Assembly (NCBI GenBank): GCA_009775195.1 | Contig: VSPF01000084.1 | Location: 1 to 13,265, forward strand | Reading direction: 5' to 3' | Length of the DNA stretch: 13,265 nt | Source: Muribaculaceae bacterium | GTDB taxonomy: Bacteria > Bacteroidota > Bacteroidia > Bacteroidales > Muribaculaceae | Shown here: positions 1-6,298 of the stretch, one piece after another | How the letters are laid out: each line of letters opens with the position of its first letter | Position numbering within the stretch: the stretch's first letter is position 1 | Notes under the pieces: generated by a model | Seen by the model: the letters and a program-made list of their open reading frames with translations, nothing else | Told to the model about the DNA's origin: nothing | Databases searched by the model: none | Position numbers and translations under genes: made by a program

Positions 1-113
1 TGTATCGGGGCATATATCGCATCCTCGGCCCATTTCACAACCTCAATTTTACGCCATTTACTGAATATCCCTAATTAGTATTTCTATTATGTTTGGTCGT
101 TAGAGTTTAAAAA
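1..113. other. Left-edge spacer, no assignable gene
   Basis: No gene can be called here. Two plus-strand frames are open from the window edge, to a stop at 72-74 in one and at 76-78 in another. They could be the last 23-25 codons of a gene lying to the left, but neither tail is long enough to recognise. A minus-strand frame is also open towards the edge without a convincing start. From about position 79 the sequence becomes AT-rich and looks intergenic. Confidence 0.4.
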
Positions 114-226
114 GACCTCGGAGAGGTCGCACTGCAATACGGTGCATCCTCTCCGAGGATATTTTCTTGGTTGTAAATTCCCCATGAAAAATCATGGGTT
201 TCACACATGGCGTCGTCTCCGACGAC
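114..226 (-). repeat. Composite hairpin element 1 (REP/BIME-like)
   Basis: Four perfect small hairpins lie in a row. Type H1 has 6-bp stems and a GGA/TCC triloop and occurs at 114-128, 146-160 and 212-226. Type H2 has stem cccatga/tcatggg with an AAAA loop at 181-198. Read on the minus strand, the order is H1 (226-212), a 13-nt linker starting GC, H2 (198-181), a 20-nt spacer, H1 (160-146), then a gcac/gtgc mini-stem and an inverted H1 (128-114). The order H1-linker-H2-spacer-H1 matches the left half of the element at 4677-4763, although much of the primary sequence differs. On the minus strand the last H1 is followed by TTTTT, so it could also terminate transcripts from the GH2 gene. No coding potential is seen. 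Confidence 0.75.
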
Positions 227-311
227 TGTCCTGATAAGCAATTAGTTTGGTTTACGAAACTCAGTATATTTAAGTTTCAGTGATAACAATCAGCTATCTA
301 AAACTAACCAC
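227..311. other. AT-rich spacer between repeat elements
   Basis: No gene is seen. The only structure is a weak stem gaaact/agtttc (256-261 with 273-278, 11-nt loop). It echoes the gaaactt motif found at the end of the 51-bp repeat copies. Confidence 0.4.
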
Positions 312-362
312 TAAACGATAAACTATTAACTGTGAGCAAGTCATAGACTCGCGAAACTTAAA
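312..362 (+). repeat. 51-bp repeat, copy A
   Basis: This copy begins taaacgataaactattaac and ends gaaacttaaa. Its centre is a hairpin at 336-352, gcaagtc-ata-gactcgc, with one G.U pair in RNA. It matches copy B (3251-3301) in inverted orientation at 45 of 51 positions. Copy A starts 5 bp beyond the GH2 stop codon, so in the GH2 transcript it would form a 3'-UTR hairpin. There is no T-tract behind the stem, so it is not a canonical intrinsic terminator. Confidence 0.8.
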
Positions 363-367
363 CCAGT

Positions 368-3241
368 TTATTTAAACTTGGGTTTGAGCTCGTCGGGGGA
401 GTCGTTAGTGTACATTTGGATTGGCGGTGTACGCTTGGTAAACATGTCGGCTATGCGCTCGGCGGGCAGCTCCATCGTCGGGGCGAAGTCGGGGCTTGCC
501 ATATAGTCGAAGATGGCCCGGCGCATCTGGCGTGCCACGGGACGGCGGTCGAGATTGCTATCGATATCCATGGTGGTAATCAGCAGCTTGCCGCCCTCTA
601 CCTCGGCCTCGACGAGCATACCGAGTTTGCGGCTCAGGTGCCACGTGTCAATCGGCTGTACGGGCGACTGGTATTCCTTGGGTAGGTCGACGAGGTTGAT
701 TACCTGGGCGCGGTTTACAAGTTCCCACCAGTTGAGGTTGCTCCAGTCGTCGGTAGGGAAGCCGTGGGCAAAGAGCGGGTGCGAGGTGTCGATGCTTACG
801 CCGGTGGTGTGGGGCGGACGCATCTTGAACCAGCTCGTATTCCAGAACACCGGCATGTAGTGCTGCACCACGTCGTCGCCGAGGGTCACCTTGCCGGCGG
901 CGGTAATCAGCACCTTGCCCCCGCCGCGCAGTGTGGCGAGGGCCTTGTCGTCGAGGGTGTCGGTGACGAGTATGCCGTCGGGCACCGACGTGTCTACGCG
1001 GTCGGGGTAAACCCAGAAGTCCCACGTGTTTGTCACGGTATCGTTGCCGTAGGCCATGTTGGCCGAGAGCGTGTATTTTGCCGGCGATGGCAACTTGTCA
1101 AGGGGCAGCGAGAGCGTGCCGAGCTTGTTGTCTTTGCCTATGGCGATGTCGGTGTTAGCGAGCGTCTGCGACCATATTTCCTTGCCCGAGGCATCGCTCA
1201 CGGTGCAGTAGAGCGTCGTGGGGGTGATGACCTGTTCGGTGGCATTCACGGCCTCGATTGGGGCGGTGAGTGTCTGCGAATTGGTGTAGACGAACTTGGG
1301 CAGACGCGCCAAGAGTACGACCGGCGCGCACCATTGTTGCCATGTGGGGCCGTCGATATATCCCTTTTCGCGCCAGAATACATTGAGCACGCCTTCGAGG
1401 GCCGTTCCCTGGCCGCTATAGTCGTTGAGCGCCAGGAGTTGGAAGCCCGGATATCCGGGCGTGCGCAGGTTGCGTTCGATTTCGTATTTATAGCATAGGG
1501 CCTGCAGGCGTCCGCTGGCGTCGAGGAATTTTTTCTCCAAGCCCTTCATGCCGTTGTTATAGAGCATGTCGCGGAATATTTCGAAGTTACGGGCCTTATA
1601 CGGGCCGGTATACTGCGAGGTCTCGTCGAGGTCGGGGAATGCGCACCACTGGCCCTGCTCGTGGGCGAGGATGGGGCTCGTGTTGACGGTATCGTTGCTG
1701 CCCGGCGCGGGTGCGAAATTGCGCGGGTGCAGTATGTCGGCGGTGAAGTCGTCGTCGCACCCGGGGGCGCGCTTGCTCCATGTCAGGCCGCGACCGCCGC
1801 CTTTCACGTTGTATTCGCTGCCGTAGTCCCACTGCCAGCCACCGCCTACCGACGCGCCGCTGTAGATTTTGGTGGGGTCGTAGGCCTTCATCTGCCTTAC
1901 CCAGTCGGCGCAGTATTCTACCCAGTCGCCGGCCGGTTCGTTACCGGCGGCCATCATTGCGAAGGAGGGGTGGTTGCCGTAGGTGTCGATGATGCGCCGC
2001 CCCTCGTCGAGGAGGTATTTGTCAATCGGCATACCGACACCGAGCTTTACACCGTGGTTGGGCCACGACGGGCCTTCGGGCTGAAGGTAAATGCCCACCG
2101 AGTCGGCGGCTGTGAAGGCTGCCTCGGGCGGACAGTAGCTGTGGAAACGCATCATGTTGATGCCGTATTCCTTGCATTTCTCGAATACCGCCATCCACGA
2201 TGCCACGTCGGTCGGTGGGTAGCCGGTGAGGGGGAAGCAGCAGTTTTCGACCGTGCCGCGCATCAGTGCCGGGATGCCGTTGACGGTGATTTGGCGAGTG
2301 CCGACGGCTATGTCGCGTAGGCCCATGACAGTGCTTACCTTGTCGTCGCCGACTGTGACGGTAACGTTGTAGAGGTCGGGGTGGTGTTCGCTCCACAGGC
2401 GGGCATCCTTACCCATGTCGAGCTTGAAGAGCAGGGTATCGCCCACTATGGCCGACGGCTTGGTGGCCTTGACGGTGCGACCTTTGAAATTGCGCGGCGA
2501 GGCAGTGACGGACGACTTTGTCTTGCCCGATAAGCCGCCGTCGACAAGCACCTTGACCGTGGCCGTGCGATTGGCAGCGTCGGGATATATGCGCACGCGC
2601 CCGATGCTTTGGCCGGCAGGGACAGCCGAGAGCGCGATGTCGCCGACGATGCCGTTCCAGTTGCCCTGTGTCTGGTCGGTCACGCTGTGCGAGTCCTGGC
2701 CGACGCAGACGTTCTCGATGCCGTTGTATATTTCGATGTCGAGAGTGTCGGAGTCCCCGGGGGTAACATAAGCGGTCAGGTCGAATACATGCGGTGTCGA
2801 CAGCGACATGTCGTGGCCCACGGTCTTGCCGTTGACTTTTACTATAGTCTCGATATGCGGGCGTTCGAGGGTGAGCAGTATTTTCTGTCCTTTCCAGTCT
2901 GACGGTATATTTATGGTGCGTCGGTAGTATGCCTTGCCTACGTACTCCTTGTCAGGGGTGAGGAAAAACGGGAATTTGATATTACCCGGCTGGCGGTAGG
3001 GCTCGTACATGTCGGCATGATAATACGACATGTCGTAGAGTGAGCCGGTCCATTTGGTGTCGACCCCCACGTCGTTGCCCTTGCCGTTGGTCAGCATCGA
3101 GCCGGGGAGTATGATAGTGTCGTCGTAACGGACGGTGTCGCCATAGCCGAATTGCCACACGCCGTCGAGAGGCATGTGCTGACGTGCCCACCCTGCTGTA
3201 GACATGAGCAACAGCAGGGCAGGGAGTGCGAAATGTTTCAT
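368..3241 (-). CDS. Secreted glycoside hydrolase family 2 protein
   Basis: This is a retaining exo-glycosidase of the GH2 clan (beta-galactosidase/beta-glucuronidase/beta-mannosidase type), probably periplasmic or surface-exposed; its substrate cannot be told from sequence. With the ATG at 3241 the protein has 957 residues. A TTG three codons upstream is a weaker start. Residues 1-19 form a signal peptide (KHFALPALLLLM, cleavage near GWA). A jelly-roll sugar-binding domain spans about 25-205, an Ig-like domain about 210-310, and the TIM barrel about 315-620. The barrel carries GNEP (acid/base Glu435) and AHEQGQW (predicted nucleophile Glu528). The C-terminal part, about 650-957, is extra beta-rich sequence including a hydrophobic stretch KVLITAAGKV. 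The length is normal for Bacteroidales GH2 enzymes. No SusC/SusD genes are adjacent, so it is not in an obvious polysaccharide utilisation locus. Inverted repeats flank the gene. Confidence 0.9.
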   Translation of the reverse strand: MKHFALPALLLLMSTAGWARQHMPLDGVWQFGYGDTVRYDDTIILPGSMLTNGKGNDVGVDTKWTGSLYDMSYYHADMYEPYRQPGNIKFPFFLTPDKEYVGKAYYRRTINIPSDWKGQKILLTLERPHIETIVKVNGKTVGHDMSLSTPHVFDLTAYVTPGDSDTLDIEIYNGIENVCVGQDSHSVTDQTQGNWNGIVGDIALSAVPAGQSIGRVRIYPDAANRTATVKVLVDGGLSGKTKSSVTASPRNFKGRTVKATKPSAIVGDTLLFKLDMGKDARLWSEHHPDLYNVTVTVGDDKVSTVMGLRDIAVGTRQITVNGIPALMRGTVENCCFPLTGYPPTDVASWMAVFEKCKEYGINMMRFHSYCPPEAAFTAADSVGIYLQPEGPSWPNHGVKLGVGMPIDKYLLDEGRRIIDTYGNHPSFAMMAAGNEPAGDWVEYCADWVRQMKAYDPTKIYSGASVGGGWQWDYGSEYNVKGGGRGLTWSKRAPGCDDDFTADILHPRNFAPAPGSNDTVNTSPILAHEQGQWCAFPDLDETSQYTGPYKARNFEIFRDMLYNNGMKGLEKKFLDASGRLQALCYKYEIERNLRTPGYPGFQLLALNDYSGQGTALEGVLNVFWREKGYIDGPTWQQWCAPVVLLARLPKFVYTNSQTLTAPIEAVNATEQVITPTTLYCTVSDASGKEIWSQTLANTDIAIGKDNKLGTLSLPLDKLPSPAKYTLSANMAYGNDTVTNTWDFWVYPDRVDTSVPDGILVTDTLDDKALATLRGGGKVLITAAGKVTLGDDVVQHYMPVFWNTSWFKMRPPHTTGVSIDTSHPLFAHGFPTDDWSNLNWWELVNRAQVINLVDLPKEYQSPVQPIDTWHLSRKLGMLVEAEVEGGKLLITTMDIDSNLDRRPVARQMRRAIFDYMASPDFAPTMELPAERIADMFTKRTPPIQMYTNDSPDELKPKFK

Positions 3242-3250
3242 ATTATTCAA

Positions 3251-3301
3251 TTTAAGTTTTGCAAGTCATAGACTTGCTCACTGTTAATAGTTTATCGTTT
3301 A
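3251..3301 (-). repeat. 51-bp repeat, copy B
   Basis: This is the inverted partner of copy A. Its centre is a perfect hairpin at 3261-3277, gcaagtc-ata-gacttgc. It sits 9 bp upstream of the GH2 start codon, so it falls in the leader of the GH2 message if transcription begins in the spacer or at the upstream DUF1015 gene. It also pairs with copy C: cttgctcactgtta (3273-3286) is perfectly complementary to taacagtgagcaag near 3338-3351. Confidence 0.8.
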
Positions 3302-3334
3302 AAGGTTGGCATTTATCAAACTATAACCAAAAGA

Positions 3335-3371
3335 CTACTAACAGTGAGCAAGTTGAATACTTGTGAAACTT
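3335..3371 (+). repeat. 51-bp repeat family, copy C (shorter, diverged)
   Basis: This copy has the same orientation as copy A. It retains the ctaNtaac-NgtgagcaagT core and the trailing gaaactt. The central hairpin is at 3348-3364 (gcaagt...acttgt, closing G.U pair). The loop differs from copies A and B while the stem is kept. The left 20 bp of the 51-bp unit are not clearly preserved. It lies 3 bp beyond the DUF1015 stop codon, just as copy A lies 5 bp beyond the GH2 stop. Confidence 0.65.
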
Positions 3372-3374
3372 GTA

Positions 3375-4616
3375 TTATTCAAGAGGATGTATTACGAGGC
3401 CCGAGCGGAGTTTGGGCTCGAACCACGTTGTCTTAGGCGGCATGATGTTGCCGGTGTCGGCGATATTCATAAGCTGTTCCATGCTCACGGGGTATAGCGC
3501 GAGGGCAAAGGCCATCTCGCCCGAGTCGACTCGGCGTTTGAGTTCCTCGAGGCCGCGTATGCCGCCTACGAAGTCGATGCGCTTGTCGCTGCGCAGGTCG
3601 GTGATGCCGATTATGTCGCGCAGAATCAGGTCGGAAGATATGGTAACGTCGAGCACGCCTATGGGGTCGTTGTCGTCGTATGTGCCTGGGCGTGCCGTGA
3701 GCGAGTACCAGCGGCCTTCGAGGTAGAGGGCAAAGTTGTGGAGTGCGTCGGGATGGTAGACCTCCTCGCCCTTGTCGACGACTACGAAGTCTTTTTCGAG
3801 ACGCTCGAGGAACTCGGCCGGCGACAGGCCGTTGAGGTCGCGCACCACGCGGTTGTAGTCGATAATCTTGAGGTGCGAGGCCGGGAATGCCACCGCGAGG
3901 AAGTAGTTGTATTCCTCGTCGCCACGGTGGTCGGGGTTTTGTTTTGCCTTCTCGTCGCCTACGAGCGCGGCGGCGGCACTGCGGTGATGGCCGTCGGCTA
4001 TGTAGAGGTATGGTATTTTGTCGAAGGCGGCTGTGATGCGGTCGTTGAGGGCTTCGTCGACTACCCAGAAGGTGTGGCCGAAGCCGTCGGGGGCTACAAA
4101 GTCGTATTCGGGCTTATTGGCTGTGACGGTGCGGATTACCTCTTCGAGGTCGGGATTGTCGGGGAAGGCGAAGAACACCGGCTCGATGTTGGCGTTGTTG
4201 ATGCGCACGTGTTTCATGCGGTCTTCTTCTTTGTCGCGCCGGGTCAGCTCGTGCTTCTTTATGCGGCCTTCCATATAGTCGGCCACGTTGGCTGCCACTA
4301 CTATGCCATACTGGGTGCGGCTGTCCATGGTCTGGGCATAGATATAGTAGTGTTCCTTGGCGTCTTGTACGAGCCAGCCGTTTTCGCGGAACTTGGCAAA
4401 GTTGCTGACGGCGCGGTCGTAGACCTCGGGGGCGTGTTCGTCGGTGCCGGGGGCAAAGTCGATTTCGGGTTTGATGATGTGGTAGAGCGATTTGGGATTG
4501 CCTTGGGCTTCGGCACGTGCCTCGTCGCTGTTGAGTACGTCGTAGGGGCGCGAGGCGACTTCGGTCACAAGCTCGCGGGGCGGACGGATGCCGCGAAAGG
4601 GTTTAACTTTGGCCAT
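3375..4616 (-). CDS. DUF1015 family protein
   Basis: A 413-residue soluble protein of the conserved DUF1015 family, whose biochemical role is not established as far as I know. The start is the ATG at 4616 (MAKVKPFRGIRP), which gives the usual family N-terminus; a longer frame would add 16 residues unlike the family. Landmarks are RPYDVLNSDEAR (23-34), a charged HELTRRDKEEDRMKH segment (122-136), the signature YIADGHHRSAAA (205-216, with ADGHHR at 207-212) and the C-terminal MPPKTTWFEPK (392-402). In many Bacteroidales this family sits next to serC and serA; here neither is present. Its upstream neighbour on the same strand is purA, but 383 bp of repeats lie between, so it probably has its own promoter. 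The DGHHR motif resembles the GxHR type of ParB/sulfiredoxin folds, which is inference only. Confidence 0.9.
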   Translation of the reverse strand: MAKVKPFRGIRPPRELVTEVASRPYDVLNSDEARAEAQGNPKSLYHIIKPEIDFAPGTDEHAPEVYDRAVSNFAKFRENGWLVQDAKEHYYIYAQTMDSRTQYGIVVAANVADYMEGRIKKHELTRRDKEEDRMKHVRINNANIEPVFFAFPDNPDLEEVIRTVTANKPEYDFVAPDGFGHTFWVVDEALNDRITAAFDKIPYLYIADGHHRSAAAALVGDEKAKQNPDHRGDEEYNYFLAVAFPASHLKIIDYNRVVRDLNGLSPAEFLERLEKDFVVVDKGEEVYHPDALHNFALYLEGRWYSLTARPGTYDDNDPIGVLDVTISSDLILRDIIGITDLRSDKRIDFVGGIRGLEELKRRVDSGEMAFALALYPVSMEQLMNIADTGNIMPPKTTWFEPKLRSGLVIHPLE

Positions 4617-4676
4617 GATATAGATTTGGGTGGTATAAGGTGTGAAAAATAGAACAAGTGTCAAATGTGATTAAAA
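4617..4676. other. Leader/promoter region of the DUF1015 gene
   Basis: A 60-bp AT-rich spacer lies between the DUF1015 start and the hairpin element. It should hold the promoter and leader of the DUF1015 gene on the minus strand. I see no perfect TAnnTTTG -7 box; TATTTTTC (rc of about 4645-4652) is only an approximate match. No gene is present. Confidence 0.3.
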
Positions 4677-4725
4677 GTCGTCGGAGACGACGCTTTAGTG
4701 GCTAACCCCACGATTATTCGTGGGG
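4677..4725 (+). repeat. Two-hairpin module, left copy
   Basis: H1 at 4677-4691 (gtcgtc-gga-gacgac), a 14-nt linker beginning gct and ending taa, then H2 at 4706-4725 (ccccacga-ttat-tcgtgggg, a perfect 8-bp stem). It matches the reverse complement of 4915-4963 at 43 of 49 positions. One of the H1 differences is a compensatory pair swap (G-C to C-G at stem pair 4). On the minus strand H1 is followed by TTTTAAT, so it could weakly terminate read-through from purA. Confidence 0.85.
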
Positions 4726-4748
4726 TAGGTTATGCACACTGTCGTATT

Positions 4749-4763
4749 GTCCTCGGAGAGGAC
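4749..4763 (+). repeat. Additional H1 hairpin
   Basis: Perfect hairpin gtcctc-gga-gaggac. It lies 23 nt after the left module's H2, the same position as the 146-160 hairpin in element 1 (20 nt after its H2). Flanking tcgt (4742-4745) and acga (4764-4767) can extend the stem across an internal bulge. Confidence 0.75.
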
Positions 4764-4781
4764 ACGATGTATATACGGGGC

Positions 4782-4889
4782 GAGGGTGTTGCAGAACTTC
4801 CATAATTGGAGCGTTTTCACGTTTGTTAACGCCATGTAGGCTTTGTAGGGCACATTGAAATTCCAAAATTTTAGTTCTGCAACACCCTC
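4782..4889. mobile_element. 108-bp MITE-like element with 17-bp terminal inverted repeats
   Basis: The ends gagggtgttgcagaact (4782-4798) and agttctgcaacaccctc (4873-4889) are perfect 17-bp inverted repeats. Complementarity continues imperfectly inwards (aattgga against tccaaaatt). The roughly 74-bp interior has no open frame of note. Size, perfect ends and lack of coding capacity fit a non-autonomous miniature transposable element, or a long RNA hairpin. I see no clear flanking target-site duplication. It is nested between the two inverted copies of the two-hairpin module. Confidence 0.6.
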
Positions 4890-4914
4890 TGATGTTCCCT
4901 TGCAGTTTCCTGAC

Positions 4915-4963
4915 CCCCACGAATAATCGTGGGGTTAACCATAAGAGCGTCCTCTCCGAGGAC
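4915..4963 (-). repeat. Two-hairpin module, right copy (inverted)
   Basis: H2 at 4915-4934 is the exact reverse complement of the left copy's H2. A 14-nt linker follows, then H1 at 4949-4963 (gtcctc-tcc-gaggac). It lies 36 bp downstream of the purA stop codon, so it would be in the purA 3'-UTR. No T-tract follows on the minus strand, where the sequence runs straight into the linker. The remaining bases 4964-4999 show nothing further. Confidence 0.85.
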
Positions 4964-4999
4964 TCTTGGGGCCTAATCGGCACTCACTCCGTCTGTGTT

Positions 5000-6298
5000 T
5001 TACAGGTTTCTGAAGATGGTCTCGGTGCGGTCGGGGCCTACTGAGATTATGGTCACGGGCACTCCGACCTCGGTCTCGATGAACGCGACATAATCTTTGA
5101 ACGACTCGGGTAGTTCGTCGTAGCTGCGTTTGTCGGCCAGGCTTGTTTTCCAGCCTTCGAATTCTTCGTAGACAGGGGTCATGGTGCCGGCGCCCTCGGC
5201 ATTGTCGCCGATAGAGTAGGGGAAGTCGCGTGTCACGGTGCCGTCGGGCAGGCGATAGGCCGTTGCAACTTTTATTTTGTCGAAGCCGTCGAGCACGTCG
5301 CTCTTCATCATAATAAGGTCTGTGGCACCGTTTATCATCACGGCATAGCGCAGAGCGACGAGGTCGAGCCATCCACAGCGGCGTTCGCGGCCTGTCACGG
5401 CTCCGTATTCATGACCTATGCGGCGGATTTCAGCACCTGTCTCGTCGAAGAGTTCGGTGGGGAAGGGGCCGCTGCCCACACGGGTGCAGTATGCTTTGAA
5501 AATGCCGTAGACCTTGCCTATACGGCCGGGTGCGAGGCCGAGACCGGTGCATGCGCCGGCGGCGACGGTGTTGCTCGACGTCACGAACGGGTACGAGCCG
5601 AAGTCGATGTCGAGCATGGTGCCCTGTGCGCCCTCGCAGAGGAGGCTCTTGTGGTCGGCGAGAGCCTTGTTTACGAAATGCTCGGTGTCGGTCAGGCGGT
5701 ATGAGCGCAGGTAGTCGATAGCTGCAAGCCAGTCGGCCTCGAGCTTGTCGAAATTGTCGGGCAGGGTGGCCCCTGCGGCCTTGAGGGCCTCGATATGCTG
5801 GTCGCGGAGGGCGTGGTAGCGGTCGATGAAGTCTGCCTCGACGGTGTCGCCTACGCGCAGTCCGCGACGCGATATTTTATCTGTGTATGTCGGGCCTATG
5901 CCTTTGCCGGTAGTGCCGATTTTCGACGAGCCTTTGGCACGTTCGCCGGCGGCATCGAGCAGGCGGTGGGTAGGCAGTATGAGGTGGGCCTTCTTAGAGA
6001 TGCGTAGTATTGCATGCAGGTCGAGCCCTTCGGCCTCGAGTGCGGCTGCCTCGTCACGGAATAAGACCGGGTCGAGCACCACGCCGTTGCCTATTACATT
6101 GGCACCGCTGCCGGTGGCAAAGACACCCGAGGGTATGGAGCGTAGCACGTGTTTGCGGCCATCGAACTCGAGGGTGTGACCGGCATTGGGGCCACCTTGG
6201 AAACGGGCGACAATGTCATATTTTGGGGCCAGGACGTCGACGATTTTGCCTTTGCCCTCGTCGCCCCACTGGAGACCTAACAGTATATCTGCTTTCAT
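5000..6298 (-). CDS. purA: Adenylosuccinate synthetase
   Basis: A cytosolic enzyme that joins IMP and aspartate using GTP to form adenylosuccinate, the first committed step from IMP to AMP. The 432-residue length is typical. Key motifs are all present: the GTP/IMP P-loop GDEGKGK (12-18, catalytic Asp13), NAGHT (38-42, catalytic His41), the IMP loop GTTGKGIGPTYTDK (128-141), EGAQGTMLDIDFGSYPFVT (222-240), the aspartate/GTP-side GRERRCGWLD (303-312), the guanine-specifying KSD (332-334) and GPDR (421-424). The start ATG at 6298 overlaps the fur stop codon by the ATGA junction, which implies co-transcription and translational coupling. Its expression should therefore follow the fur promoter. Confidence 0.98.
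   Translation of the reverse strand: MKADILLGLQWGDEGKGKIVDVLAPKYDIVARFQGGPNAGHTLEFDGRKHVLRSIPSGVFATGSGANVIGNGVVLDPVLFRDEAAALEAEGLDLHAILRISKKAHLILPTHRLLDAAGERAKGSSKIGTTGKGIGPTYTDKISRRGLRVGDTVEADFIDRYHALRDQHIEALKAAGATLPDNFDKLEADWLAAIDYLRSYRLTDTEHFVNKALADHKSLLCEGAQGTMLDIDFGSYPFVTSSNTVAAGACTGLGLAPGRIGKVYGIFKAYCTRVGSGPFPTELFDETGAEIRRIGHEYGAVTGRERRCGWLDLVALRYAVMINGATDLIMMKSDVLDGFDKIKVATAYRLPDGTVTRDFPYSIGDNAEGAGTMTPVYEEFEGWKTSLADKRSYDELPESFKDYVAFIETEVGVPVTIISVGPDRTETIFRNL

Noticed and set aside
1..78. C-terminal fragment of a gene at the left edge
   Set aside because: Two plus-strand frames stay open to stops near 72-78, but with at most 25 codons neither can be told from chance.
114..226. CRISPR array
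   Set aside because: The repeated units are 15-20 bp hairpins in both orientations with irregular spacing, with no constant direct repeats, unique spacers of equal length or cas genes.
764..1498. Long plus-strand open frame opposite the GH2 gene (and others at 1661-2320)
   Set aside because: These are antisense shadows typical of GC-rich coding DNA. The minus-strand frame carries signal peptide, domains and catalytic residues.
3738..4652. 304-codon plus-strand open frame opposite the DUF1015 gene
   Set aside because: It is the antisense frame of a well-supported gene, with Val/Gly-heavy composition arising from the complementary codons and no domain.
4714..4983. 89-codon minus-strand open frame across the hairpin element
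   Set aside because: It runs through the nested inverted repeats and the MITE-like unit. Its sequence is explained by those repeats and shows no protein family features.
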